The notes below the pieces were generated by a model, which was not told where the DNA came from, did no database searches, and saw nothing but the letters and a program-made list of their open reading frames with translations. The translations under genes and the position numbers were made by a program. This document shows positions 27,254 to 37,081 of a stretch of DNA of 64,000 nucleotides, piece after piece. Position 1 is the first letter of the stretch. Each line of letters begins with the position of its first letter. The DNA comes from an uncultured Mediterraneibacter sp. GTDB taxonomy: Bacteria; Bacillota; Clostridia; Lachnospirales; Lachnospiraceae. The DNA lies in contig NZ_CAKRDI010000005.1 of NCBI RefSeq assembly GCF_934309415.1, positions 87,975 to 151,974 of the forward strand, given 5' to 3'.

Positions 27254-28149
27254 CACTTACCTTCCAGTATGTTTCGCATATCATATAATGCTTTTTTCAA
27301 AGTATAATCTGGTTCAAATCCCAACTCACTTTTTGCTTCCTCTCCAAGCATCAGAAAATATTCAATTACTTCCTTCTTATCTGTAAGGCACTGATAACCG
27401 GCTTTATTTTCAAACACTTCACAAAACGCCTGTGCAAGTTCTAAATTACTCGTAAGAGTTCCACTTCCAATATTGAATATCTCTTTTTCTGTTTTTGAAT
27501 TAAGGGCACACATAATTGCTTTCGCAACATCTTTTACATAAATGTATTCTCTTCCCGCAATTCCTTTTCCATACACATTTAATGGTTCCTGCGCGAGACA
27601 TCTTTGTTGAAAAATAGAAAGCATATAACCTCCTCTTTCTCCAACTCCCATTACCTGAGCAATACGTAACGATTTAATATTCATTCCGTATTTTCGATTA
27701 AACAGATGTGCCACACCTTCAATTGTATGTTTCATTGCCCCATAATTGCTAAGAGGTGCAACAGCCATTTTTTCAGTAAATGGTGTCGGAAGAGTTGAGT
27801 CATAAACTGCTGTTGATGATATATTCACAATATTTTTTATTCCAAGTTCACGGCATGCTTTAAATAGTTCTTCTGATACACGTAAATTATCTGTATAATT
27901 TAAAATACTTTCTTCATACTCCTTCGAAGATCTTTTTGCTCCTAAATGAACAACCGCTTCACATTCTGAAAAAGCTTTTTTAAAACCATTCTGATCATAT
28001 TCTTCTGTTACATATGTAATATTGGGATGAGTATATAAGTCTGCACAATCTGCACGTGATGTAATTACAAAAAACTCATTTTCATCGCTATTTTCTTTTA
28101 ATAGATATTGTCCAATAAATCCTGTTCCACCAGTTACACCTATTTTCAT
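27253..28149 (-). CDS. NAD-dependent sugar epimerase/dehydratase (SDR family)
   Basis: A 298-residue extended SDR enzyme working on a nucleotide sugar. TGGTGFIGQYLL near residues 6-17 binds NAD(P), STAVYDSTLPTP gives the Ser/Thr of the active site, and YGAMKHTIEG gives YxxxK. The C-terminal part has GREYIYVKDVAKAI and FNIGSG as in GalE/RmlB relatives. Shorter than RmlB, it is more like a 4-epimerase or 4-reductase. By position it may finish the sugar used by the side-chain branch. The exact substrate cannot be told. Confidence 0.85.
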   Translation of the reverse strand: MKIGVTGGTGFIGQYLLKENSDENEFFVITSRADCADLYTHPNITYVTEEYDQNGFKKAFSECEAVVHLGAKRSSKEYEESILNYTDNLRVSEELFKACRELGIKNIVNISSTAVYDSTLPTPFTEKMAVAPLSNYGAMKHTIEGVAHLFNRKYGMNIKSLRIAQVMGVGERGGYMLSIFQQRCLAQEPLNVYGKGIAGREYIYVKDVAKAIMCALNSKTEKEIFNIGSGTLTSNLELAQAFCEVFENKAGYQCLTDKKEVIEYFLMLGEEAKSELGFEPDYTLKKALYDMRNILEGK

Positions 28150-28210
28150 ACTTTAACTCTCCATCTGTCATTTTTCGAATATCCGTATTTCTCCTTCTAT
28201 TTTTAGAGCA

Positions 28211-29311
28211 TTAATATTCTTCTATCTTATATCCACCTTTTTCCATATATCCATTTAATTTACGTACTGTATCCCCAGTCTGATAATACCAGTTTACATA
28301 CATTGCATTTTCAATATCATATTTTTCACGATTGTATGTTTCTCCAGTTTTTTCACACATAAAAGCTAATTTCATACGTTTATCTGGAATCTCTAGTGAA
28401 AATATTGGTTTCTTACCCTCCAGTAAATAATCTAAAGATGCGCTTAATAAATCTACACCACAATAATGTTTAATTAAATTCCACATATGACATCCATCCA
28501 AACGTGGAGTAACCTCTAAAAGAACCGGATGAGTTTCCTCCAGCTTAATCTGCATATAAAGCGGTCCATTCAAAATCTCCATCTTTTCCGCTACACGCTG
28601 CACTAAATCTTCTGCTTCTTCAACACTTGCTGTATATTGTGTTGGCAATAAATGTTCTTTAATAATTCCACCCGGAAGGTTATCAAATACAATTCTGTCA
28701 GAAACAAGTGCAAATTCAACCTTACCATCTACCATAAAAGCATTCACAGAGATTTCCGGGCCATCAATAAATTTCTCTATGATTACTCGTTTCTGAACTG
28801 AATACGACATTGATTTTTCAAAATTCTTTCGGATATCTTCTACAGAATCAACTCTGAAGCATCCTCTCTGTCCCTGTGAATCTACCGGTTTCATCATACC
28901 AGGAAACTGCTCATATTTCTCTGCATCTTCAATATTTTCACATACTACAAATGGCGCATTCCCTTTAAAATCTTTGCCAAGCTCTGTTCTCATCTTATGT
29001 TTCGCCTGACACAAAGCTGCTGTCTTGGAAGAAATATAATGCGGTAATCCTAACTTTTCACTTACTGCCATTACAGTAGGCATTGCCAGATCAGATCCCA
29101 CAGAATACACTACATCAATCTCTTCTTTTTTCGCATATTCAGCAATTCCATCTACATCCTTTATATCTAACTGAATAAAATGATCCAGCAACGGGATTCC
29201 TGGATCTGTATTTGTGTAGCTACAGCCATATACTGTATATCCCTTTTCTTTGCAGTATTTTATTGCATCAATCTGAGCATTCCCTGCTCCTAAAATCATC
29301 ACTTTTTTCAT
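28211..29311 (-). CDS. ATP-grasp family ligase
   Basis: A 366-residue protein with the pre-ATP-grasp Rossmann part (MILGAGNAQIDAIKYCKEKGY) and an ATP-grasp domain. MMKPVDSQGQRG forms the flexible ATP loop and LLEVTPRLDGCHMWNLIKHYCGVDL holds the Mg-binding Glu and Arg. Relatives join a carboxylate to an amine or other nucleophile through an acyl-phosphate. It overlaps the GT2 gene upstream by 4 bases. Inside a polysaccharide locus rich in amino sugars it could couple an amino acid or other acid to a sugar amine; that is inference. Confidence 0.8.
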   Translation of the reverse strand: MKKVMILGAGNAQIDAIKYCKEKGYTVYGCSYTNTDPGIPLLDHFIQLDIKDVDGIAEYAKKEEIDVVYSVGSDLAMPTVMAVSEKLGLPHYISSKTAALCQAKHKMRTELGKDFKGNAPFVVCENIEDAEKYEQFPGMMKPVDSQGQRGCFRVDSVEDIRKNFEKSMSYSVQKRVIIEKFIDGPEISVNAFMVDGKVEFALVSDRIVFDNLPGGIIKEHLLPTQYTASVEEAEDLVQRVAEKMEILNGPLYMQIKLEETHPVLLEVTPRLDGCHMWNLIKHYCGVDLLSASLDYLLEGKKPIFSLEIPDKRMKLAFMCEKTGETYNREKYDIENAMYVNWYYQTGDTVRKLNGYMEKGGYKIEEY

Positions 29312-30249
29312 TTCTTTTCATCCTCTTCATTAATCACTTCTCTAATTACATATCCAGGTTCATTATTAACGTTCAATGCAATTCTTCCAATATATTCCCC
29401 TACTATACCTATAAAGAATAAAATTACGCCACTAAAGAAAAATAGCGCTGACATCGTTGATGCCCATCCGACTGCTATCGCTGGATGTAATAATTTTCTT
29501 ATAACTACACAGATTGCGCCTATAATGCCAACTGCTGCAAATACATTTCCAATTGTCATTGCAATTCTCAATGGAACAATTGAAAATCCCATAATTCCAG
29601 ACCATAATTTAAATAATTTTTTCAAAGTATAACCTGAATTTCCTGTTTCCCTTGAAAAATGTTCAATCGGAACACATCCAATATTCTGTGTGGTGTGTAA
29701 AAACATGCCCTGCAAATAAGGATATAAAACTTTGTATTGCACTACGTAATCTCTGACAAAACTCTTCATTACCCAAAAACTGGAAGTTTTCAGTTCTTTC
29801 GGTTTTCCTATCAGGATTCTAACCGACCAGTAATTTAATTTGCTAACTAAATTTCTAAAAAAACTATGTTTCTTTTCTGGATAATAACCATAAACAATAT
29901 CAAAACCTTCCTCAAATTTTTCAAACAGTTTCGGAAGCTGTGATGGATGGGTCTGAAGATCATCATCCATCCCTATGATCACATCACCTTCTGCATATTT
30001 CAATCCAGCTAATATTGCATGATGCTGTCCTGCATTTTTAGCAAAATCAATTACTTTTACATAAGGGTATTGCCGAGCCAGTTCCTTCAATATTTTTAAT
30101 GTCTTCCCTCCATCAGGTGAACAGTCATTTACCAGTATAAATTCATATTCTTTTCGTCCCTCTGTCTCCATTTCTTCCGAAGTCAGTTCTACTACTTTTC
30201 TTATTGTATCTCCAGAATTATAACAGGGAATTACAAATGAATACATCAT
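29308..30249 (-). CDS. Undecaprenyl-phosphate sugar synthase-like GT2 (ArnC/GtrB/DPM1-like)
   Basis: A 313-residue family 2 glycosyltransferase with two C-terminal membrane helices, the layout of enzymes that put one sugar on undecaprenyl or dolichyl phosphate. FVIPCYNSGDTI opens the GT-A fold, VNDCSPDGG and GMDDDLQTHPSQLPKL hold the metal site (DDD/DDLQ), and the tail ends IGEYIGRIALNVN, a strong mark of the subfamily. With the EamA pair and the GT-C enzymes downstream it forms a three-part external glycosylation set. Confidence 0.88.
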   Translation of the reverse strand: MMYSFVIPCYNSGDTIRKVVELTSEEMETEGRKEYEFILVNDCSPDGGKTLKILKELARQYPYVKVIDFAKNAGQHHAILAGLKYAEGDVIIGMDDDLQTHPSQLPKLFEKFEEGFDIVYGYYPEKKHSFFRNLVSKLNYWSVRILIGKPKELKTSSFWVMKSFVRDYVVQYKVLYPYLQGMFLHTTQNIGCVPIEHFSRETGNSGYTLKKLFKLWSGIMGFSIVPLRIAMTIGNVFAAVGIIGAICVVIRKLLHPAIAVGWASTMSALFFFSGVILFFIGIVGEYIGRIALNVNNEPGYVIREVINEEDEKK

Positions 30250-30275
30250 ATCCCTTTTACTCTCCCCTCATAATT

Positions 30276-31409
30276 TTATTTTCCGTTGTAAAATGCTTTC
30301 ACTTTATCTGCAATATAATCTACCTTTTCTTCTTCCAGTCCATAATACATAGGCAGACGCAGAAGTCTCTCACTTTCAGCTGTTGTATACTTGTCCTCGC
30401 CACGGAACTCTCCATATTTCACTCCAGCCGGAGCTGTATGCAACGGAATATAATGGAATGTTGCAGCAATCTCATTTTCTTTCAAATAAGCGATCAGTTT
30501 CTGGCGTTCTTCCAGATCTTTTGCTTTAATATAAAACATATGAGCATTATGCACACAATCTTCCGGGATAACCGGAAGTTCAATCTTTCCGGCATCCTGG
30601 AGTTCTTTCAGTGCTTCATAATATCTGTCCCATGTGTTCATACGGTCGTCATAGATCTCCTGCGCTTTCTCAAGTTGTGCCCAAAGATAAGCCGCATTCA
30701 GCTCACTTGGAAGATAAGACGAACCTGCATCCATCCATGTATATTTATCAATCTGGCCACGGAAGAATTTACTTCTGTTTGTACCTTTTTCTCTGACAAT
30801 CTCAGCTCGCTCAATGTTCTCCGGGTCACGGATCAGAAGTGCTCCACCTTCTCCCATACTGTAATTCTTTGTCTCATGGAAACTGAAACATCCGTAATCA
30901 CCGATGGTTCCAAGTGCTTTTCCTTTGTAGGAAGCCATCACTCCCTGAGCTGCGTCTTCGACTACTTTCAAATTATATTTCTCTGCAATCGCACAGATCT
31001 CATCCATGTTACAGGACACGCCGGCATAGTGAACCGGAACGATTGCTTTTGTCTTCTCTGTGATTGCATTCTCGATCAGTCTCTCGTCGATATTCATTGT
31101 CTCCGGACGGATATCTACAAATACCGCCTTCGCTCCCCTTAATACAAATGCATCTGCTGTTGATACAAATGTATAGGACGGCATAATTACTTCATCTCCC
31201 GGTTTGATATCCAGTAGAATGGCAGCCATCTCTGTTGCATGTGTGCAGGATGTTGTCAGCAGAGTCTTTGCTGTTCCTGTATTCTCTTCAATCCATTTGG
31301 AGCACTGTTTTGTAAATGCTCCGTCTCCACAGATCTTATGATTTGCAATTGCCTGCTTAATGTAATCAATCTCAGTTCCTACTACCGGTGGTACATTAAA
31401 ATTAATCAT
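30276..31409 (-). CDS. wecE: dTDP-4-amino-4,6-dideoxygalactose transaminase-like (WecE) aminotransferase
   Basis: A 377-residue DegT/DnrJ/EryC1 aminotransferase. The PLP lysine is Lys181 in SFHETKNYSMGEGG, a sequence typical of WecE/RffA, which aminates dTDP-4-keto-6-deoxyglucose (the RmlB product) to dTDP-Fuc4N. TSCTHATEMAAIL and DAAQG are the cofactor sites. The length is normal for WecE (about 375). RmlA and RmlB elsewhere in the locus supply the substrate. The WecE assignment is by motif, so a related 4-amino sugar remains possible. Confidence 0.85.
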   Translation of the reverse strand: MINFNVPPVVGTEIDYIKQAIANHKICGDGAFTKQCSKWIEENTGTAKTLLTTSCTHATEMAAILLDIKPGDEVIMPSYTFVSTADAFVLRGAKAVFVDIRPETMNIDERLIENAITEKTKAIVPVHYAGVSCNMDEICAIAEKYNLKVVEDAAQGVMASYKGKALGTIGDYGCFSFHETKNYSMGEGGALLIRDPENIERAEIVREKGTNRSKFFRGQIDKYTWMDAGSSYLPSELNAAYLWAQLEKAQEIYDDRMNTWDRYYEALKELQDAGKIELPVIPEDCVHNAHMFYIKAKDLEERQKLIAYLKENEIAATFHYIPLHTAPAGVKYGEFRGEDKYTTAESERLLRLPMYYGLEEEKVDYIADKVKAFYNGK

Positions 31410-31421
31410 TTCATTTCTCCC

Positions 31422-33227
31422 TTATTCTTTCGAAAATTTCCATATCTGATAACCATCTAGTTCGTTGTATAGCTCTGCTGTTGCTTCAGGATAATAACGC
31501 TCCTGTAAGTACTGTATTTTCTGGTCTAAAGTCTTCCATTCTGAATCTACAAGATATACATTTTTATTTACCAGTGCCTTCAACGGCTGTTCTGCATTAT
31601 ATTTCTTCAGTATCTCATTACAATCCGGAAAATTAGTTGTTACTCCTGCAAGATACAAAACATTATCAAATGTTCCCGCCGGAATCGCTTTCCATGGATT
31701 CCAGTCATAATACAAGACCTGCATCGTAGTCTGAAAATCCAGTAAATATAAATTTTCTTTGTGTGTTTCTATCTCATTGATCAGCTCTTCTGACTTGCTT
31801 CCTCTGTTAACTACCTTGCGATACTTGCTTGCAATGTAGTTCCATGATTCGTAAAATGTATTTTCTATATACTCTTTTCTCCCCCAACTGTCGACATCCT
31901 GATAGGATCTGTCCGGCAGATACAAAGGTAATTGTAAAAATAGACATACTGTACTTATTATAACACAGATTCGTCTACATTCAACGACTTCTCTCTGATT
32001 TTCGAATTCTGGTTGTTTCCAGAAATAAAGGATACATAAAAATCCACCTAAAAACACTGCGTATTCTGTTCGATACACCGTCCGTTCTATCAAAAAGAAA
32101 TACACAATATACAGGAATCCAACTCCCCACGTTATCATTCCTGTCCAGCACCATTTTTTCTGAAATACAATTCCCAATACGGTAAGTACCACACAGGCAA
32201 TAAATACCGGATATCCCTGTAAGCCACGATTCTGAATATTTTCCATAATTGTCTCTTTGGATATCTCAACGTTTTTGCTGTAATCTTTTATAATCTCAGC
32301 CGTTTTCTGCATGATATCCAGAGAATAAACTTCATTATCTGCAAAATTCCAGTTTCTCATCATTCTGTAGTCATTCTCTGAAACCCCCAGTTTCTGAAGT
32401 TCTTCCGCATAGGCTTCATAACCATAATCACTTGCATCTACAATTGCTGCTCTTGCTTCACTATATTCTCTGAAATATTGATATTCAGGATCCTTATTAT
32501 AAGAGTATTGATCAAACGCTGCACATCCCACAGCCACAAGAATCAGCAAAATACCTGCTCCTGCAATTTTTCCAATTTGTTTAAAAAAGCTCCTGTGATT
32601 CGCATATGCTCTCCACATATGGACAATTTCTACAATAAGAATAAACATTAAAAAGCCACCGGCCAGATAAATAATATTAAATCTGAGCCAAGTTCCAAAT
32701 ACGCACAGAATCGCCGCCGATATCTCTATCCGCAGCGACTTTTCTTCAAACAATGCCCAAATAAAAACAATACTGCCTCCCATCACGGCGATCATGGCTG
32801 TCTTGGTAAACTGCACAAGAATATATGCATCACTGCCAAATACCGTCAAAAGAAGAACTATGATCATAATGGCCATTGATCTGTTTAATTTTTTCAGCAC
32901 CATATATGAAACCAGTGTAAAGCTGAGGAAACAAAGCGCTAACTGAAAAACAAGATACCAACTGATCTGAGGGAAAACAGAATAAAAAGGAAGTAACAGA
33001 TATCCCCACAGAATGTTAATAAAAATCAAATGTGGATTCAGAGAACTGCCATAAGCGCCTGACATAATGGCAGACATGATGAAATCATCAGAGACTTCGT
33101 ATTTAACATTACACAACGCTAAAACAGATGCGAGAAAAAGAAGGTTAAGCAGCACTGCCAGCAAAATTTCTGACTTCCATACTTTCTTTATACAGCTTTT
33201 TTCAGTTATTTTATTTAACTTATCCAT
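31422..33227 (-). CDS. Polytopic membrane protein, probable GT-C glycosyltransferase
   Basis: A 601-residue protein with about twelve membrane helices and a soluble C-terminal part of about 150 residues. The first outer loop carries KYEVSDDFIMSAIMSGAYG (about 42-60), an acidic motif in the place of the catalytic Asp of GT-C enzymes, and HLIFINILWGYLLLPFY follows. I do not recognise a named family. It has the same size and layout as the gene at 25421-27253, so both may move lipid-linked sugars outside the membrane. AAGGTGAGAG precedes the ATG. Confidence 0.65.
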   Translation of the reverse strand: MDKLNKITEKSCIKKVWKSEILLAVLLNLLFLASVLALCNVKYEVSDDFIMSAIMSGAYGSSLNPHLIFINILWGYLLLPFYSVFPQISWYLVFQLALCFLSFTLVSYMVLKKLNRSMAIMIIVLLLTVFGSDAYILVQFTKTAMIAVMGGSIVFIWALFEEKSLRIEISAAILCVFGTWLRFNIIYLAGGFLMFILIVEIVHMWRAYANHRSFFKQIGKIAGAGILLILVAVGCAAFDQYSYNKDPEYQYFREYSEARAAIVDASDYGYEAYAEELQKLGVSENDYRMMRNWNFADNEVYSLDIMQKTAEIIKDYSKNVEISKETIMENIQNRGLQGYPVFIACVVLTVLGIVFQKKWCWTGMITWGVGFLYIVYFFLIERTVYRTEYAVFLGGFLCILYFWKQPEFENQREVVECRRICVIISTVCLFLQLPLYLPDRSYQDVDSWGRKEYIENTFYESWNYIASKYRKVVNRGSKSEELINEIETHKENLYLLDFQTTMQVLYYDWNPWKAIPAGTFDNVLYLAGVTTNFPDCNEILKKYNAEQPLKALVNKNVYLVDSEWKTLDQKIQYLQERYYPEATAELYNELDGYQIWKFSKE

Positions 33228-33282
33228 TCTCTCACCTTCTTCTCGCTTTCTCTATTTCCTGACTTCTATTTCCTTTTCTGCA

Positions 33283-33365
33283 AAGCGCGACATGCAAATT
33301 GTAGAAAATCATTTTTCAGAGGCACTCCGTAATGTACATCTTACAGTATTTTTCAAGCACACTTA
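33283..33365. repeat. Dispersed imperfect palindrome, degenerate short copy
   Basis: GCGCGACATGCAAATTGTAGAAAATC and the facing ACATCTTACAGTATTTTTCAAGC resemble the arms of the family copy at 51748-51913, with much of the centre missing. It is followed by a GTAACAGT-type hairpin at 33391. Confidence 0.45.
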
Positions 33366-33390
33366 AAATTTAAATCTACGCAATCTTATT

Positions 33391-33423
33391 GTTGCTGTTC
33401 ACAGCATAGCTGTAAACAGTAAC
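33391..33423. repeat. Palindromic element, GTAACAGT family
   Basis: Arms GTTGCTGTTCACAGC and GCTGTAAACAGTAAC (15 bases, one G-T pair and one mismatch) with loop ATA, four bases after the Wzx flippase stop. It is almost the same as the element at 10347-10379. Confidence 0.75.
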
Positions 33424-33426
33424 GTC

Positions 33427-34896
33427 TTATTTCTTTCTGATATAATTTCCAACAATCTCCCATACCAGCTTTTCTTTCATCACAAGCAGTACAATTCCAT
33501 AAATTCCAAAAAACACACATGCACTGACAGCCAGCATTACAAACGACTGTATTTCCATACTCCATCCGGTTGCTGTCAGATCAACCAGTACTTTCACTGC
33601 CGCTCCGCCAATTGTTCCAAGCACGATTGCAAGTCCAATCTTCACACCACTGACATCTCTGATAATCTCTTTTAATATCTTCTTCAGATACACACACTGA
33701 ACCAGAAGAACAATCAGTTCAGCCATTACTGTAGCAAGTGCTGCTCCTGATGATGCCATCTTCGGAATCAGAACCAGATTCAAAAGGAAGTCAACTACAG
33801 CTCCACACACAATGGAGTTCAGCACTTTCTGTTCCATATTCTGCGGTGTAAGAATCTGAATTCCTGTAATATTGGACAGACCGATCAAAAGAACTGTCGG
33901 CATCAGGATCACCATCGGAAGAACTGCTCCCTGATATCCATCTCCTGCCAGAAACTGAATCGACTCCTCTGCATACATCATAAAATAAATCGTCAGAGGC
34001 AGTCCGGCTACTACCACAAAATTGACTGCTTTCCCAATCATTCTGAAAAAGTCATCTGTCTTTTCTTTTTTTACATAATAGGAAAGGCGCGGCAAAAGGA
34101 CTGTACCGAGAGATGTGATCAGTGTAACAAGAATTGTTTTCACTTTGATTGCCGCATTATAGTATCCTACTTCTTCATTTCCCTGCATAAACCGTAACAT
34201 AACAACATCCAGATTCGTGTAAACACTGGTTGCAGCCGACATGGCAAAGAAGCGCAGGATTGGCTTCATGTGTATGCGGAAATTATATTTCTCTGTTTTC
34301 TTAAAAGAAATAAATCTGGTTGCATACACAAAGTTAAACAGATAAGAAGCTGAACTGGCAAATACTGTAATCGCCCCGTATACAATGTAATCTTCCGGTT
34401 TCTTAACCAAAAGGAACATAAGAACCAGCGATACAAGTTTTACGACCATGTTGCATACAGTAATATATGCATACTGTTCCAATGCATTATACAACCATGT
34501 AATAGCAAACATGTTCAGCACCATTCCGATTCCATTAATAATATACAGCTCTTTCTCCGCTGCAAATTCCGGCACAAGTGCTACGGTAAATACAAACACA
34601 ATACAGGTCAGGAACATGGTAACAGAGTTAATGATCAATAATTCCTGCACTGTTTTTGATAATTTTTCTTTATCATCTCTGACCTTTGCACATGCACGGA
34701 TTCCATATGTCGGAATTCCGAGAGATGCAAACATATTGAAATAGGTTATGACAGCACTTGCCGCTGCCACTTTACCATTTCCCGTTGCCATCAGTACTCG
34801 GGAAATGTATGGGAATGTAATCAGCGGAAATACAATAGAAGATGCTGACATAATAAAGTTCATGATAAAGTTAAATTTGACGGAATGAATCTTCAT
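33427..34896 (-). CDS. Wzx-type polysaccharide flippase
   Basis: A 489-residue protein with 12-14 membrane helices of the polysaccharide transporter (MOP/MVF) family, which moves undecaprenyl-diphosphate-linked repeat units across the membrane. FPLITFPYISRVLMATGNGKVAAAS at the N-terminus matches the family's first helix pair, with the conserved Pro-Tyr-Ile-Ser-Arg. It stands between GT2 genes and the membrane enzyme genes, as expected in a Wzx/Wzy locus. The Wzy partner is at 39327-40793. Confidence 0.92.
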   Translation of the reverse strand: MKIHSVKFNFIMNFIMSASSIVFPLITFPYISRVLMATGNGKVAAASAVITYFNMFASLGIPTYGIRACAKVRDDKEKLSKTVQELLIINSVTMFLTCIVFVFTVALVPEFAAEKELYIINGIGMVLNMFAITWLYNALEQYAYITVCNMVVKLVSLVLMFLLVKKPEDYIVYGAITVFASSASYLFNFVYATRFISFKKTEKYNFRIHMKPILRFFAMSAATSVYTNLDVVMLRFMQGNEEVGYYNAAIKVKTILVTLITSLGTVLLPRLSYYVKKEKTDDFFRMIGKAVNFVVVAGLPLTIYFMMYAEESIQFLAGDGYQGAVLPMVILMPTVLLIGLSNITGIQILTPQNMEQKVLNSIVCGAVVDFLLNLVLIPKMASSGAALATVMAELIVLLVQCVYLKKILKEIIRDVSGVKIGLAIVLGTIGGAAVKVLVDLTATGWSMEIQSFVMLAVSACVFFGIYGIVLLVMKEKLVWEIVGNYIRKK

Positions 34897-34910
34897 ACTG
34901 TTCCCTTTCC

Positions 34911-35915
34911 TTATCGATTACGCACCTTGCTCATACGAACAATCAGAGAATAGAATCTGAATCCTGTCTTTCTTAAAAGACGCAGCATACCACTGAACTC
35001 TCCGGATTTTTCATAAACATACGGACTCTTTGCTTTTACTTCTGCATCAAATTCTTTGAATTTTCTCTGTATTTCTTTGTCTCCCACCGGGAAGCTGGTA
35101 AACACATCCACCTGATTATGTGTCATCTCAGCAATTCTGCGTTCCATATAAACTTCTTTTAACTGATCGCAATCGTCTTTTTCTTTGTATGCATTAATAT
35201 AATCCAGTACATGCAAAATTACATCAATGTGGTTCTGCATATGCTTCTGATATCCCAGCATACTCACACTCTGATTTACCTGTGCAAGACGATACATATA
35301 AACGAAAATATCAAAATAGATCACACTCTGCACATACGGGATTGGATACAGAATATATTCCACATCTACATAAAAGCAATGCTCATCCAACCGAATCTGA
35401 TTTTCTTTCAGAATAGAGCTCTTTAAAACAAGTGAATGCATGGAGATTCTTGTCTCGTTTGCAATCATTTCAAATGGCATCTTTTCTTCTTTTCTGATTC
35501 CTGGAAATGTAACAGGATTTAATGCACCCGTCACATCATTAACTTCGTAATAATTGGTAAATACATAATCCACGTCACACTCTTTCAGACGTCGGATCAG
35601 CTCTGCAAATCCATCCTGATCCACCCAGTCATCGCCATCTACAACTTTGAAATATTTTCCTCTTGCTTCTTTGATTCCCCTGTTAATTGTAGAACCATGT
35701 CCGCCGTTCTCTTTTGAAATCACACGAAATGTATCCGGATATTTTTCTTCGTATTTCTTTCCTATTTCTGCTGTCTTATCCTTAGATCCATCATCCACGA
35801 TAAGAACTTCTATCTCATCCAGCACTCTTGGATCAACAAATGAATCCAGTGTATTTGCCAGAAATTTTTCCACATTATATGAAGGCACTGTAATCGTCAG
35901 TATCTTTTCCACCAT
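34911..35915 (-). CDS. Family 2 glycosyltransferase
   Basis: A 334-residue cytoplasmic GT-A enzyme. TVPSYNVEKFLANTL opens the fold, IVDDGSKDKTAEIGKKY and KVVDGDDWV hold the nucleotide and metal sites, and FTNYYEVN follows. The C-terminal 100 residues are helical with no membrane segment. It lies 14 bases upstream of wzx in the same operon and should add one sugar to the lipid-linked unit. The sugar cannot be told from sequence. Confidence 0.88.
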   Translation of the reverse strand: MVEKILTITVPSYNVEKFLANTLDSFVDPRVLDEIEVLIVDDGSKDKTAEIGKKYEEKYPDTFRVISKENGGHGSTINRGIKEARGKYFKVVDGDDWVDQDGFAELIRRLKECDVDYVFTNYYEVNDVTGALNPVTFPGIRKEEKMPFEMIANETRISMHSLVLKSSILKENQIRLDEHCFYVDVEYILYPIPYVQSVIYFDIFVYMYRLAQVNQSVSMLGYQKHMQNHIDVILHVLDYINAYKEKDDCDQLKEVYMERRIAEMTHNQVDVFTSFPVGDKEIQRKFKEFDAEVKAKSPYVYEKSGEFSGMLRLLRKTGFRFYSLIVRMSKVRNR

Positions 35916-36086
35916 TTCTACCTGCTTTCCGTTTTATTTCTTATTCTCCATCTTTTCATATCCCTGATCTCAGAGTCTGTATCTCTTTGAATTATCTATA
36001 TCAATTCCTAGAATTGTAATATCTGCTAACGCCTCATTATTCTAAAACTTTTTTACAAAATGCTCCATCCAGATACTTTTCTATTA

Positions 36087-37076
36087 TCAGTGTTCTCCAG
36101 ATACAATCCTTCTGGCTTTTGACAAAAAGATCATCATCCAATATTGCCTGTGTTTCAGTATCCAAAGATGAAGTTTGTCCTTTTTCCCCAGTTGGGCTAT
36201 ATACCGATTTCCCCTGATATTTCCAATTCTCTGTTCTGTATATTCTCTGTATTTCTGTAGATAAGTTCCATCCTCTCCTGCAAGTACCAGCTCTTTCGAA
36301 GGCTCGAAAAAGGCATTTGCAAAAACAAGATACTCCAGTTCTTCATGATAAAGATCATAATTTCCTGTCTCACGATATACCGCTAAGATGTGATCCAGTA
36401 CTTCTATTTTATCATGACTGCTCTTTTCATAATTTTTACCAGTCATAATTGAATTCTCACGAATGATATAATAATATAATGGCATTTTCAAATAACTGAT
36501 TCTTTCTGCTTTTAAGAAAAAGATCGGAGTTGTTGCCAGATCCTCGAAATAAAGACCTTTCGGGAAAGGACATTCTGCTTTCATATAAAATTCTCTGTTG
36601 AATAATTTTGTCCATGCGGCAGGCGGAGCGAGAAGTAACTGATGTTCTTCTCTTAACGAAAAGATCTTATCTGTTGGAAGCTGTGTCGTCCTTACTTCCT
36701 CTGTTCCATTCTCCACACAATAATAATCAAAAAGGACCAGATCGCATTCTCCTTTTTCTGCTTCTGCGACCGCCTTTTCGACAAGCTCTTTAGCAATATA
36801 ATCATCACTGTCTACAAACAGCAGATATTTCCCTGTAGCAAATTTTACTCCCGCATTTCGCGCATCACTCAAACCGCCATTTTGCTTGTGAACTACCCGT
36901 ATTCTATAATCTTTTTCTGCCAGTTCTTCACAGATTGCACCACAGCGATCCGGCGAACCGTCATTTACAAGTATGATTTCCAATTCCGGATAGGTCTGCT
37001 CACAAATACTTTTCACACAGCGTTCCAGATATGCTTCTACTTTATATACCGGTACAACTATACTTACCAGTTCCAC
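36087..37076 (-). CDS. Family 2 glycosyltransferase with GTG start
   Basis: A 329-residue GT-A enzyme with VPVYKVEAYLERCV, LVNDGSPDRCG and LFVDSDDYI motifs. The start codon is GTG, placed well after AGGAGG and only five bases past the stop of the preceding gene. It is clearly related to that gene (37082-38095) along its whole length, including LEYLVF-x-N-x-FF-x-PSKE-x-VL in the C-terminal part, so the pair comes from a tandem duplication. No membrane segment is present. Confidence 0.88.
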   Translation of the reverse strand: MELVSIVVPVYKVEAYLERCVKSICEQTYPELEIILVNDGSPDRCGAICEELAEKDYRIRVVHKQNGGLSDARNAGVKFATGKYLLFVDSDDYIAKELVEKAVAEAEKGECDLVLFDYYCVENGTEEVRTTQLPTDKIFSLREEHQLLLAPPAAWTKLFNREFYMKAECPFPKGLYFEDLATTPIFFLKAERISYLKMPLYYYIIRENSIMTGKNYEKSSHDKIEVLDHILAVYRETGNYDLYHEELEYLVFANAFFEPSKELVLAGEDGTYLQKYREYTEQRIGNIRGNRYIAQLGKKDKLHLWILKHRQYWMMIFLSKARRIVSGEH

Positions 37077-37081
37077 TCAGT

